Source: Synaphobranchus kaupii (Eukaryota > Chordata > Actinopteri > Anguilliformes > Synaphobranchidae). Taken from it: DNA of 64,000 bases. Each line of letters opens with the position of its first letter. The first letter of the stretch is position 1. Under the pieces are notes generated by a model, which searched no databases, was not told where the DNA came from, and worked only from the letters and a program-made list of their open reading frames with translations. A program made the translations under genes and the position numbers. Location: the NCBI GenBank assembly GCA_029718625.1, contig CM056391.1:7444589-7508588 (forward strand), in the 5' to 3' direction. Below, piece after piece: positions 12,476 through 61,334 of the stretch.

Positions 12476-14142
12476 CTCTCTAACCAGACCGACCAAAAAA
12501 CAAACCATCTGCTAAACTCTATTTCAAGTATGTTTGCTTGTTTTGACACCCCACACTTAAGGCCAAATCCTCAGGCAGTGTTTACCAGAATTCACCCCAT
12601 ACCCTCATGCACTGTCTAAGCCATTCACACATTTACAGTATCTCAACAGATATAATGGTTGTTCATAGTTTACAGTACATCATTTTTGTAGTTCCCATCA
12701 CTAAAATCATCTCTACCATCAATCATTCCCTTGATTATCACCATCCAACCGTGTTCTGTAGGGCTGGGGTCAATTCTACTTCGATTTTGTCAATTCAGGA
12801 AATGATCGGAAATTCAAATCATTCATTTAAAAATACCCACAGAACATTATCTCCATCTCATCCATTGTGTGAATAGAGTTTCAATTAATCTCTTGAACTG
12901 ACTAAAACAAAACCAATTAATTGACCACAACCCCGAGGCTCCATCTGATAATGTTAATGCAAGGCAAAATAATATAGTTTCCTAGTTATATAGTACATAC
13001 AAAAAAAAAAAAAAAAAAAGTTGCACTTTTTCCAAATATTAAGACCATTTCCTGACAGAGATTTGTTCAACCGTTGCCAGGCACTGCACCAGGAGCACAT
13101 TGCTGAATGAGCGAGATTTCTCCACACCTGACAGAAAGATGGCCTTTCTGTGGGTGACTGAGGTTACATTGCATTACATTTCGGAAACGACTGGCGTGGA
13201 CCGTTTGGCAGCCAATGTGCTGGGAAAGTGCAGGTTGAACCGCTCTTCAAGGAAGCTATGCTTTCTCCCATGGACCTCAAATATACAGGTTTATTTCATA
13301 AACCATTCATTTCAAGTAGGGCCGTTTTGCTATATTGTATTACAACTGAATATACGCCCTAGATAATATACATTGATACCAATTCAAATTTGTTTTCTGA
13401 CAGAACCATTTCATATGACTGTAATAAAAACAAAACAGAAACAAAAGATTGTTTTCCTACTAATAAGCACAACAGTGGACAGTAAAAAATATATCATGCA
13501 GTAAGTTTTTTTTTTTTTTTTTTTTTGATATACAAGCTCCCAATATTAACATTTGTTGAACTAAAACAGGCACAATAGTGTTACCCTGGATAGGAATGTT
13601 AGAAAACAAAAGCATTTCTTCCTTTTGATATAGCAATTGAATACATCACCGCTACAGCAAAAGGGTGCGTTATCTTATCAATATTGTTTGAAGAGGCTAA
13701 TATGAACAGTTATAACGGCAGTTATACCATAAATGCAATTTTTAAAATAAACTACCTGCATGTCATAAAAAGAAAGATTCCCCGATCCCTTTATACCGAT
13801 TCAGTAGTATTGAAAGCAATCCTCAAACATTCTTCAATGAATGGAGACCGCAGATCCAGTACAGCAGTACATAAGGCCGCAATTACTTGTGTTGGCAAAA
13901 AAAAAACAAATATATATTTAAAAAAAAGAAGAACATATACATCTGTATTTAATTATACCTTTCTATAGCTAATAAACCTTATTATGTGCAAAAAAAATAA
14001 TTTTTTTAATCTAACAAAATGTGGAATAGACCGATTATTACTAAAAGAATTAAGTGAGATTTTCATCCCGATTTCTCTGCAAAGCTCGACAGGGGACAGG
14101 ATGACAGCAGATGTTTCCGACGGTTGCCCTCGAAATCAGACC
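12476..14142 (-). other. Probable cd2ap 3' UTR and downstream flank
   Basis: The region directly follows the cd2ap stop codon (14143-14145) in the direction of transcription. It contains A-runs (about 13001-13019), a T-run (about 13507-13526) and no other coding signal. The UTR end cannot be fixed from sequence alone. Confidence 0.45.
13290..13295 (-). promoter_or_regulatory. Candidate poly(A) signal for cd2ap
   Basis: AATAAA on the minus strand about 850 nt after the cd2ap stop codon. It is a candidate only; the region is AT-rich and other signals further downstream cannot be ranked without transcript data. Confidence 0.25.
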
Positions 14143-50828
<36,686 letters not shown>

Positions 50829-51053
50829 CTGCAGGAGGGACAGACAGAGAGGGGGGGTCACATAAACTGACACGGTATGGGCCCCTATGTGTGAACAAAA
50901 TAGCCTAACAACTGAACTTAATACTCTCTCACAACAAACAGTACACCGGCTAAGAATGTACTTTTTCACCGTCGCACAAAGTGGTAATGCCTGTCTACAT
51001 TGTGGCAATGCTAAATGCTAGCATTGATTAAGCTGAAAAAGTTGCACCTCCAT
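50829..51053. other. Upstream of exon 2: intron 1 side, nothing clear
   Basis: Polypyrimidine tract of the exon 2 acceptor, then AT-rich sequence. The exon 2 frame stays open upstream to a Met at 50898, but this crosses the acceptor and is not taken as a start. Confidence 0.6.
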
Positions 51054-51246
51054 AGATTCAGTTCTAAACTACAGATGTTGGACGTAGATTCAGTTCTGAA
51101 CTACAGATGTTGGACATCGATTCAGTTCTAAACTACAGATGTTGGATGCAGATTCAATTCTAAACTACAGATGTCGGACGTCGATTCAGTTCTAAACTAC
51201 AGATGTTGGACGCAGATTCAATTCTAAACTACAGATGTCGGACGTA
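51054..51246. repeat. 32-bp minisatellite (6 copies)
   Basis: GATTCAGTTCTAAACTACAG plus ATGTTGGACGTA, with alternating CAGTTCT/CAATTCT and GTT/GTC variants. Confidence 0.94.
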
Positions 51247-51769
51247 GGCCGACACAGCTAAGAAGTGTCAGGCCTCCAGTTAAAGGCTCACTGATTCCAC
51301 AGCGGGTCTCCAATACCCCTTCCACACACAAAAACCAGGATCAACATGGGATATTGGACATGGGTTAAACCCGCCTGCTGCCTGTTAAGAGCCAGGCGCA
51401 CGGTGACTGCTTCATCGCCAACAAATGGAGAGAAAAGAAGGGCTTTGATGTGTCATGTTGTAGCCTGTTTTAACCCAATGAAGACAATTCCTGAGTTGTT
51501 CGGTTCTAACATACATTTACAAGAATACGTTTTCCATCATTTAAAGGTTTTGGAACATTGTTTAAACATGTGACAAGTTAGTCAAACAAATGACAAGATG
51601 ACAAATGTCCCCACTTTCACGCCGAAGCCGAGCCGTGTCCAACCTGCGCAAATCTGTGGGTCGTGAATCGGGTCGTGGACCTGGGTCGGATAACGCGGGT
51701 CGACCCATTCACACCAACAGCAGAACACGGGTTTTACCCAGGTCGAAGCTTCGGTGTGAAAGGGGTCAG

Positions 51770-52985
51770 AGTGAGAATATCATATGCTTTCAGACTGCTA
51801 CAGTGCTAGCGGAGAGAGAGTATCACACACTTTCAGACTGCTACAGTGCTAGCGGAGAGAGAGTATCACACGCTTTCAGACTGCTACAGTGCTAGCGGAG
51901 AGAGAGAGAGTATCACACGCTTTCAGACTGCTACAGTGCTAGCGGAGAGAGAGAGAGTATCACACGCTTTCAGACTGCTACAGTGCTAGCGGAGAGAGAG
52001 AGAGTATCACACGCTTTCAGACTGCTACAGTGCTAGCGGAGAGAGAGAGAGTATCACACGCTTTCAGACTGCTACAGTGCTAGCGGAGAGAGAGAGAGTA
52101 TCACACGCTTTCAGACTGCTACAGTGCTAGCGGAGAGAGAGAGAGTATCACACGCTTTCAGACTGCTACAGTGCTAGCGGAGAGAGAGAGAGTATCACAC
52201 GCTTTCAGACTGCTACAGTGCTAGCGGAGAGAGAGAGAGTATCACACGCTTTCAGACTGCTACAGTGCTAGCGGAGAGAGAGAGTATCACACGCTTTCAG
52301 ACTGCTACAGTGCTAGCGGAGAGAGAGAGTTTCACACACTTTCAGACTGCTACAGTGCTAGCGGAGAGAGAGAGAGTATCACACGCTTTCAGACTGCTAC
52401 AGTGCTAGCGGAGAGAGAGAGTTTCACACACTTTCAGATTGCTACAGTGCTAGCAGAGAGAGAGAGTTTCACACACTTTCAGACTGCTACAGTGCTAGCA
52501 GAGAGAGAGAGTTTCACACACTTTCAGACTGCTACAGTGCTAGCGGAGAGAGAGAGAGTATCACACGCTTTCAGACTGCTACAGTGCTAGCGGAGAGAGA
52601 GAGTATCACACGCTTTCAGACTGCTACAGTGCTAGCGGAGAGAGAGAGTATCACACGCTTTCAGACTGCTACAGTGCTAGCGGAGAGAGAGAGAGTATCA
52701 CACGCTTTCAGACTGCTACAGTGCTAGCGGAGAGAGAGAGTATCACACGCTTTCAGACTGCTACAGTGCTAGCGGAGAGAGAGAGAGTATCACACGCTTT
52801 CAGACTGCTACAGTGCTAGCGGAGAGAGAGAGTATCACACGCTTTCAGACTGCTACAGTGCTAGCGGAGAGAGAGAGTATCACACGCTTTCAGACTGCTA
52901 CAGTGCTAGCAGAGAGAGAGAGTTTCACACACTTTCAGACTGCTACAGTGCTAGCAGAGAGAGAGAGTTTCACACACTTTCAGAG
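51770..52985. repeat. About 44-47-bp minisatellite (about 26 copies)
   Basis: Units contain TTTCAGACTGCTACAGTGCT, AGCGG, a (GA)n of variable length and GTATCACACGC or GTTTCACACAC. Unit length varies with the GA count. Confidence 0.95.
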
Positions 52986-53737
52986 CACTAAGGTGCGAAT
53001 CACATGCTGCGGCTTGTTTTATATAATTCAGTCTCTCCAGCATCTGCACGCGATGGCAGTGGAGCACCAGCAGCCCTCGTTCCCCCGACGGTAAACAAAA
53101 ACCTTCTCTGAGGCACGACGCGAACGTGCTGTGAAGCCTCTGTGCCCCTGCATACAGACGGGCCGTCGCACGTGAAGCACACACCAGGGGGTCCTTAACA
53201 CGCCCCCCTCGAGTTATTTCTCCTCCCTCACAAATTACACAAACCGGGAAAAATAATTTCAGCCTGACAAAATATGGCTTTATTTCTGATTTTGTCGCTT
53301 CTTCTCGCATTTACCATCGTTCATTCTGGCCAATGAGAGAGGGGCATTGCATCTGATCAGACTTGACGTCTAAGAGCCTTGAAATCCCATCCAGGGGCCT
53401 GGAGTATGAATTCCTTGGTTAAGCTTACGCCTCTTCCTACTGTAGCAATTTGATTGGCTCCTTAGTGGCTGGAGTCTGGACCGATAAAATCATTGTGAGT
53501 GATGAGCTTTTGTTCCCTTATCAGTTTGTATTGATGTGTCCCTGATTTTCTTTGTTTTTTTATGGATTAGGTCAGTGCTTGCAGAAATCTTTAAGAGGAC
53601 AGCAAACAGAAATACAGGCTTGTGTGAGTCTGCACAGTACACCCTCATTGGTCAGGCAGATAGGCACATCATCCTTATCATCTCAACCTTAATAATACCT
53701 TTACTTGGGTGATAGAATGCACTGCATTCAATAAAAA
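52986..53737. other. Unique sequence before the assembly gap; no gene seen
   Basis: No supported exon. A minus-strand AACG ATG|GTAAAT at about 53310 resembles a start plus donor but gives the wrong phase for exon 2. Confidence 0.45.
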
Positions 53738-54237
53738 NNNNNNNNNNNNNNNNNNNNNNNNNNNNNNNNNNNNNNNNNNNNNNNNNNNNNNNNNNNNNNN
53801 NNNNNNNNNNNNNNNNNNNNNNNNNNNNNNNNNNNNNNNNNNNNNNNNNNNNNNNNNNNNNNNNNNNNNNNNNNNNNNNNNNNNNNNNNNNNNNNNNNNN
53901 NNNNNNNNNNNNNNNNNNNNNNNNNNNNNNNNNNNNNNNNNNNNNNNNNNNNNNNNNNNNNNNNNNNNNNNNNNNNNNNNNNNNNNNNNNNNNNNNNNNN
54001 NNNNNNNNNNNNNNNNNNNNNNNNNNNNNNNNNNNNNNNNNNNNNNNNNNNNNNNNNNNNNNNNNNNNNNNNNNNNNNNNNNNNNNNNNNNNNNNNNNNN
54101 NNNNNNNNNNNNNNNNNNNNNNNNNNNNNNNNNNNNNNNNNNNNNNNNNNNNNNNNNNNNNNNNNNNNNNNNNNNNNNNNNNNNNNNNNNNNNNNNNNNN
54201 NNNNNNNNNNNNNNNNNNNNNNNNNNNNNNNNNNNNN
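53738..54237. other. Assembly gap (500 N)
   Basis: Exactly 500 undetermined bases, which usually denotes a placeholder of unknown or estimated size. ORFs called across it are artefacts. cd2ap exon 1 could lie here. Confidence 0.99.
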
Positions 54238-54965
54238 AGCACATCAACAAATTAATTCAGTCATGCTTCTTTCAGCTCAGAAATATAGCCAAAGTTAACC
54301 AGCACTCCCAAGGAACTTGTCCATGCTTTTATTTCTTCTCGCCTTGACTATGGAAACTCTGTTTTCTCCTGCTCAAATGAGTCTTCAATAGCCCGTCTTC
54401 AGTTAGTGCAAAATGCGGCAGCTAGGCTCTTAACAAACACCAGAAGAAGGGAGCATATTACCCCCATCCTGGCCCACTTACACTGGCTCCCCATACGCTT
54501 TAGAATTCAATACAAAATCCTTCTGATCACATTTAAAGCCCTCCATGGAATGGCTCCCGACTATATTTCACAACTCATAACTCCATATACTGCTCCGAGA
54601 TTACTTAGGTCAGCCAACAAATTATTACTCAACATTCCCCGATCCAGGCTCAAAACAAGGGGGGGGCCGTGCTTTTACTGTTTTTAGCTCCAACATTATG
54701 GAACCATCTCCCCCTCACTGTTAGGTCAGCTGACTCGGTAGCTTCTTTTAAAAAATGTCTGAAGACCCACCCTTTTTATGCAAGCGTTTTTATAAAATTG
54801 TTGTTTTAACTTTTATTCTCTTGTAATCTTTTTACATGGTTTCTTTGCTTGTAATTTTATCGTTTTGCTTGTAATTTTATCTGTTGTTGCTTATGCTCTA
54901 TTTGTATTGTAAAGCGTTTTGTGCATTCTTGCTGTGAAAGACGCTATATAAATAAACTTTACTTA
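54238..54965 (+). mobile_element. L2-type LINE 3' fragment
   Basis: The plus strand encodes reverse-transcriptase C-terminal sequence in broken frames: LDYGNSVFSC, LQLVQNAAARLL, HITPILAHLHWLPIRFRIQY, KILLITFKALHGMAPDYISQ, typical of L2/CR1-group non-LTR elements. It ends ACGCTATATAAATAAAC with short TTACT repeats, an L2-like tail. The 5' side runs into the gap; a G-run frameshift lies near 54660. Confidence 0.9.
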
Positions 54966-55618
54966 CTACTTACTTACTATTAGCAATGGGATGGACGCGC
55001 TATTAGCAATGGGATGGACGCGCTATTAGCAATGGGAGGGACGCGCTATTAGCAATGGGATGGACGCGCTATTAGCAATGGGATGGACGCGCTATTAGCA
55101 ATGGGAGGGACGCGCTATTAGCAATGGGATGGACGCGCTATTAGAAATGGGATGGACGCGCTATTAGCAATGGGAGGGACGCGCTATTAGCAATGGGATG
55201 GACGCGCTATTAGCAATGGGAGGGACGCGCTATTAGCAATGGGATGGACGCGCTATTAGCAATGGGATGGACGCGCTATTAGCAATGGGAGGGGACGCGC
55301 TATTAGCAATGGGAGGGACGCGCTATTAGCAATGGGAGGGACGCGCTATTAGCAATGGGAGGGACTCGCTATTAGCAATGGGATGGATGCGCTATTAGCA
55401 ATGGGATGGACGCGCTATTAGCAATGGGATGGACGCGCTATTAGCAATGGGAGGGACGCGCTATTAGCAATGGGATGGACGCGCTATTAGCAATGGGAGG
55501 GACGCGCTATTAGCAATGGGATGGACGCGCTATTAGCAATGGGACGGACGCGCTATTAGCAATGGGATGGACGCGCTATTAGCAATGGGAGGGACGCGCT
55601 ATTAGCAATGGGACGGTT
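54966..55618. repeat. 23-bp minisatellite (about 28 copies)
   Basis: GCTATTAGCAATGGGATGGA plus CGC, with GGGAGGGAC variants interspersed. It starts directly at the LINE tail, suggesting seeding near the insertion end. Confidence 0.95.
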
Positions 55619-55645
55619 CAGTTGGATAGGGTTCTGTGTTCATCG

Positions 55646-55918
55646 CTGTCTAGCGACCCCTGCTGTCCTCTGACTCCGCTCTACGTGAGCTTAGCGACCC
55701 CTGCTGTCCTCTGACTCCGCTCTGCGTGAGCTTAGCTGAAGTCTGCGGTGTGAAAAGAAGCAGCTGCGTTTTGGTCACGTGTCGGAGGAGAACCGTCTAC
55801 ACGCCTCCGAATCTACAGTGGGATTCGCAGCATGAAAGCGGTCGCGGACGATTGGCCATTCCAAATTGGGGTGGGGATATACTCTGCCCCACGTTGGATG
55901 CCAAATTGATTAAAAAAT
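55646..55918 (+). mobile_element. SINE (same family as 7611-7900), with duplicated 5' piece
   Basis: CTAGCGACCCCTGCTGTCCT and the following bases are tandemly doubled. The SINE body then contains AGCTTAGCTGAAGTCTGCGG, TGTGAAAAGAAGCAGCTG, GGACGATTGGCCATTCCAAA and a closing ATTGATTAAAAAATAAAAG. There is no full tRNA-like head. Confidence 0.72.
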
Positions 55919-56963
55919 AAAAGTAAAAAGATGCTGTTACAATTTAAAAGGAAGTACTACTTTAATAATAGCACAAAAAAAAACATAATGCATGATATGA
56001 ATTAATAATATTTCAAGTTAATTTTGTGGTCTGAAAATAATGTCAGGTTGCTTTATGAAAAAAAGGTTTCCAATAAGCAGGCTTTTGTCACAGTACATGT
56101 ATGTTTATTGGCTGTGCGTGCGTGTGTGTGCGATTGCTCGTGTTTATAGACACTCCTGCTCTCAGCTATATCATTATCGGCACTTCATAGTTTCCCACTG
56201 TGAGCTGTTAAGATAAATTCAGCAATCAGTATGCACCAGCACCCCCCCCTCCTCTCCTCCCACACCCTCTCTTACATGGACGTAATTATCTGCCCGACCT
56301 ATAGCACAGATTTGTAGTTGTCATGTCGAAGGAATGGCCTGAAATTGGCTGGCTGATTGTATAGTCTGGGCCAGTCACCTGATCGACGCCAGGACCCCAG
56401 GGTGACCAAGATAGCGAGGTGTGACATCACACAGCTTCTCGCTGTGATTGACAGCTCCCCGAGCAGGCCGGAGTGACAGGACACGTCTTCCCAGTCGCGC
56501 GCAGATCACTCTCCGAAACAGCTTCCGCGAAGCAGTGGACCCAGTCGCCGGAGATCGCGCGTCACGTCCTTCTCCCGGAAAGTAGAATACAATGAAAAGG
56601 ATCCCCAGTAAAATTAACGGACTGCGTGCTGTACGCACCAGTGTGTAAAAGATGACACGGGCCGGTCTTATTTGTAAATGAGGAGAGAAACTCTGCTGCT
56701 TCTCCTTCTCCTCAACACAGTAATTAGTGGAGAAACCAACAGCGCACTGTGGACGTGACAGGAATTTGTCTCTTAACAAGCAAACAAACAAGTAGTTCAG
56801 AAAAAAAATATATATATATATATATATATATACACTGTACATGTCAATAACAACACTTATACATTTCAGTTGCAAATTAAAGGGAAAATAATTCCATTTA
56901 AAATTTAGAAAGTGCCCCAGGCTTAGTTAATTTCGAGAAATAAATCCTTTCTCCAGTGTGCTA
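55919..56963. other. No gene seen; one CpG-richer patch
   Basis: About 56370-56600 is CpG-richer than its surroundings (GTCGCGCGCAGATC, CGGAGATCGCGCGTCACG) and could be promoter-like for the minus-strand gene (inference). An (AT)n tract lies at about 56807-56832. No exon ending ATGG plus GT was recognised. Confidence 0.35.
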
Positions 56964-57449
56964 CACTGCCTGGCCAAAAAAAAAGGTCACCGTTGCACCC
57001 GCCATGCATAGTGCCCACTGTACAAGCCTCTGGAGGCAGTGTTATGATCTGGGGTTGCTTCAATTGGTCAGGTCTAGGCTCAGCAACATTATGCAGCAAT
57101 AAAATGAAGTCAGCGAAGTACCTGAATCTACTGAATGACCAGGTTATCCCATCAATGGGCATATTCCAGGATGACAATGTCAAGATTCATCGGGCTCTGA
57201 CCTTAACTGTCCTGACCTTAACCCCGTTGAAAGTCTTTGGGATGTGCTGGAGAAGACTTTACGGAGTGGTTCGACTCTCCCGTCGTCAATACAAGATCTC
57301 GGCCAAAAATGTATGCAACTCTGGACGGAAATAAATGTTGTGACGTTGCATGAGGTTGTCGAAACAATTCCACAACAAATACGCGCCGTAATCAAATGCG
57401 GTCCGACGAAATATTAGCGTGTGCGACTTTTTTTTTTGGCCAGGCAGTG
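56964..57449 (+). mobile_element. Tc1/mariner relic B, same deletion as relic A
   Basis: Ends CACTGCCTGGCCAAAA and TTTTGGCCAGGCAGTG, with TA flanks. Transposase C-terminal fragments match 15177-15723 ([28 protein letters not shown]), with a further internal loss of about 60 bp after IHRA. The junction from left end to GCACCC...CATGCATAGTG is shared with relic A. Confidence 0.92.
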
Positions 57450-58270
57450 TATAATGATCCATTAAGGAAATTGCAACTGACACTCCTGTAGCTACGCTGA
57501 ATTGAAGCGGGAATCTCCCCGTTTCCAGTTCTAGTTCTGTAAAGCTGCTTGCACACTGCCCCAACTTTGAACAACATCCCAACATTCCAACGTTGGCAGT
57601 TGTATTTAGAATGTTGGGGGAAATATAACTGTCAAGTTGCAAACTGCCCAGACACACTAACAGGGTTCCTGTTAGTAGCCCAACTTATATCATCACATTT
57701 GTCATCTGAAGACAAATAAACTTTGACCAACATACGGCAACAACAACCAACAGGGTCCGCACATCGAACAGACGTTGGGGTTTGCAGGTGTTTGCTGATA
57801 TCTGTTGGGGCAGTGTGCAAGTGGCTTCACTCTGCTCTAAAGTTTGGCTGGGTGGCTGCCCTGTGCCTGGAGGCTATGGTTGGGGCCTCCTGGATGGGGC
57901 GTCTATTTACTCTGATGATATACAGTCTGTGGGACCCCTGGAGCCACAAAAGTCTAGTTGGTGTTGGGGTTTGAGATGTTTGTTTTGCATTTGAGGTTTT
58001 TGTTATCTTTGGCGTTGGCGGTGTTTGTTGTGTTTGAGGTGCTTGTTGGCATTTATGGTGTCTGTTCGGGTTCAGCATTTGAGGTCTTTGGTGTTGGTTT
58101 TGATAGTGTTTGTATTTTTTTATGCTTAAGGTGATTTTTCATGTTGGTGTTCTAAGTGTTTGTTCATGTTGATGCTTGTTGGTGTTTGTTCATGTTAGTG
58201 TTTTAGGTGTTTGTTGGTGCTGGGGGTGATGGGGGAAGTGAAGATTGGAGCGCTCTCTCCAGGGTACACA
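57450..58270. repeat. Degenerate GTT/TTTGTTGGTGTT-rich region
   Basis: From about 57955 to 58220 loosely repeated GTGTTTGTTGGTG-like segments suggest an old minisatellite. The rest shows no gene. CAACATTCCAACGTTGG around 57588 is locally palindromic. Confidence 0.55.
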
Positions 58271-58271
58271 T

Positions 58272-58410
58272 CTGTTTGAAATGCAGAGAGGTTATAGTAT
58301 CGCTTGTAAGAGTACCAGAAAATAAGATATCAAGAGAATTTTGATATTGTTGGGTCACAGACATCAGGAAGTCATGGCATGCAAAGGATATGCGACCAAA
58401 TATTAAAAAT
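58272..58410. mobile_element. Fragment of the 22472-22867 MITE's right flank
   Basis: GAGGTTATAGTATCGCTTGT, AAGAGTACCAGAAAATAAGA and TGCAAAGGATATGC-type text match 22890-23010. Only the flank of the hairpin element is represented, so the mobile unit is larger than the hairpin. Confidence 0.8.
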
Positions 58411-58675
58411 ATATTATTTTATTCAACATTATTATAATGGGGAGCCTGGTTCGGAGGAGAAATTATAACAACCCAAACAATAATGGGTGAAAAAACTTGT
58501 AGGCTTGAGTATAGGTATAAAAGGAAAAATTGCTTTTCACTCTCGATACCGGAGAGTAGAAAAATAGAGGGACAAAAGAACAGAAAAATAAGGCGGCCCG
58601 GAAAACTGGCCGAAACAGGCTCGTAGCTCTGAGTGTAGTGAAAGAAAGAAAAGGAAATTACTGCTCACCCTCAAT

Positions 58676-59942
58676 ACGAGAGAGTAGTACACACAGAGAG
58701 AGAGTAGTACACACAGAGAGAGAGTAGTACACACAGAGAGAGAGTAGTACACACAGAGAGAGAGTAGTACACACAGAGAGAGAGTAGTACACACAGAGAG
58801 AGAGTAGTACACACAGAGAGAGAGTAGTACACACAGAGAGAGAGTAGTACACACAGAGAGAGAGTAGTACACACAGAGAGAGAGTAGTACACAGAGAGAG
58901 AGAGTAGTACACAGAGAGAGAGAGTAGTACACACAGAGAGAGAGTAGTACACACAGAGAGAGAGTAGTACACACAGAGAGAGAGTAGTACACACAGAGAG
59001 AGAGTAGTACACACAGAGAGAGAGTAGTACACACAGAGAGAGAGTAGTACACACAGAGAGAGAGTAGTACACAGAGAGAGAGAGTAGTACACACAGAGAG
59101 AGAGTAGTACACACAGAGAGAGAGTAGTACACACAGAGAGAGAGTAGTACACACAGAGAGAGAGTAGTACACACAGAGAGAGAGTAGTACACACAGAGAG
59201 AGAGTAGTACACACAGAGAGAGAGTAGTACACACAGAGAGAGAGTAGTACACACAGAGAGAGAGTAGTACACACAGAGAGAGAGTAGTACACACAGAGAG
59301 AGAGTAGTACACACAGAGAGAGAGTAGTACACACAGAGAGAGAGTAGTACACACAGAGAGAGAGTAGTACACACAGAGAGAGAGTAGTACACACAGAGAG
59401 AGAGTAGTACACACAGAGAGAGAGTAGTACACACAGAGAGAGAGTAGTACACACAGAGAGAGAGTAGTACACACAGAGAGAGAGTAGTACACACAGAGAG
59501 AGAGTAGTACACACAGAGAGAGAGTAGTACACACAGAGAGAGAGTAGTACACACAGAGAGAGAGAGTAGTACACACAGAGAGAGAGTAGTACACACAGAG
59601 AGAGAGTAGTACACACAGAGAGAGAGTAGTACACACAGAGAGAGAGTAGTACACACAGAGAGAGAGTAGTACACACAGAGAGAGAGTAGTACACACAGAG
59701 AGAGAGTAGTACACACAGAGAGAGAGTAGTACACACAGAGAGAGAGTAGTACACAGAGAGAGAGAGTAGTACACACAGAGAGAGAGTAGTACACACAGAG
59801 AGAGAGTAGTACACACAGAGAGAGAGTAGTACACAGAGAGAGAGAGTAGTACACAGAGAGAGAGAGTAGTACACACAGAGAGAGAGTAGTACACACAGAG
59901 AGAGAGTAGTACACACAGAGAGAGAGTAGTACACACAGAGAG
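58676..59942. repeat. 20-bp minisatellite (about 63 copies)
   Basis: Near-identical AGAGAGTAGTACACACAGAG units; a few copies read ACACAGAGAGAG, and one 22-bp unit shifts the register near 59565. Open in all three minus frames (repeating YYSLSVCTT and the like), which reflects the unit and not a gene. Confidence 0.97.
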
Positions 59943-60117
59943 GTGGAAAGGAAACAGGAAAGCAGGACCTGTCTCAGAGAGACATGTTATGATGATGGCG
60001 ACAACAGATTGTGTTCTGGATATTGTAATATTAATGTTTTGTGAATGCGTGGAGCTTAATATTTACAAGTGCGTTAATGATATAAAATATTTGAGCATTT
60101 TCTTTTTTGAATTTAGC

Positions 60118-60205
60118 ACACACAGGCCCACATACACACACAAACACACAGGAATATGCATGCACATACACACAGACACACACACACAGGCACACATACA
60201 GTCTG
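60118..60205. repeat. CA-rich simple repeat
   Basis: Interrupted (CA)n with CACATACAC and CAGACACAC segments. Confidence 0.85.
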
Positions 60206-60940
60206 TGCTAGGAGACAGGGGATGGGGTGGAGGTTGAAAAGTTTTTTTTTTAACGACACTACAAGACATCAGCAGTCAGAGAGAGTGACCAGCTCCGACA
60301 GCCGAGCGGCGAAATCGCACCCTGGCCTCGCCCGTCAGGGATGGTTACAGCGGGAAATGACAGCGAGGGGGGAAACAGGCCGTAATCTTCCGCCGTTTTA
60401 ACGCACGCTACCGCCTCCGTCTCAGAGCTCCCGTTCTTTAACTTAGTCACAGGAGAGCCGTTATCACACACCCCACCCCCAACCCCCCTGAACAGCCAGC
60501 GTCGATCTAACCTCGTCTGAACTTCCCGCTCTCAGTCGTGAGACTGCGGATATCAGGCACGGCGGGTAGGGCTTGCACACGCCACACGTGTGATCGTGCA
60601 CATGCTGAGCGGTGAGACTAATGATAGCCCTGCATTTAAATTAGTAACATATGAGCTGAACAGCCACTGGCACTGGCTTTATGTGCATGAATACATGCAG
60701 TCACAGAGTCAGGCATGCATACAAGCATACATTCAAGTGTAGAAATGCATATACACACACAAAAATATATGTATACACATACATACATACATACATAGTA
60801 CATACAAAAATACATACATACTTTCATACACATGCACATACATACAGGCAAACATGCACACAGACAGTGTATGCAGTTGCATTGTGGTGCTGAGGAAGAT
60901 ATAAATTCTTCCAGAAAGAGATACAGACAGAGAGCAAGAG
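60206..60940. other. No gene seen; CATA-rich simple sequence
   Basis: Moderately CpG-containing stretch at 60280-60440, then (CATA)n-like sequence at about 60740-60850. No exon support. Confidence 0.45.
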
Positions 60941-61220
60941 AAAGAGAGATGGTTATTAAACTGTTTCAGAAAGAGAATGAGAGAGAGAGAAAGAGAGGGA
61001 GAGAGAGAGGGAGGGAGAGGGATTGAGGGAGAGAAATGATTATTAAACTCTTCCAGAGAGAGAGAGAGAGGGAGAGAGATGATTATTAAACTCTTCCAGA
61101 GAGAGAGAGAGAGGGAGAGAGATGATTATTAAACTCTTCCAGAGAGAGAGAGAGAGGGAGAGAGATGATTATTAAACTCTTCCAGAGAGAGAGAGAGAGA
61201 GAGAGAGAGAGTGTGTGTGT
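60941..61220. repeat. About 50-bp repeat with GA tracts (5 copies)
   Basis: Units contain GATGATTATTAAACTCTTCC and a (GA)n block; the last copy runs into (GT)n at 61211-61227. Confidence 0.92.
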
Positions 61221-61334
61221 GTGTGTGTGCTGGTTATTAAATAGATGTGAGACAGAGCTGCGCTGGTTACCCAGGGAGACCTCACTCTCCCAGACTGTCC
61301 TCACAAACGAGGCTATCTGTGTGAGCTTCAGTGG

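Noticed and set aside
53300..53316. Minus-strand ATG|GTAAAT as cd2ap exon 1 end
   Set aside because: Ending at ATG gives phase 0, but exon 2 needs one extra base (ATGG) before the donor; joining it would break the SH3-A frame.
53652..54347. ORFs of about 190-212 codons across the N stretch
   Set aside because: They consist of undetermined bases in the assembly gap.
58537..59936. Minus-strand ORFs of 418-465 codons over the 20-bp array
   Set aside because: Open in all three frames because the unit lacks stops; no unique protein sequence apart from a short tail.
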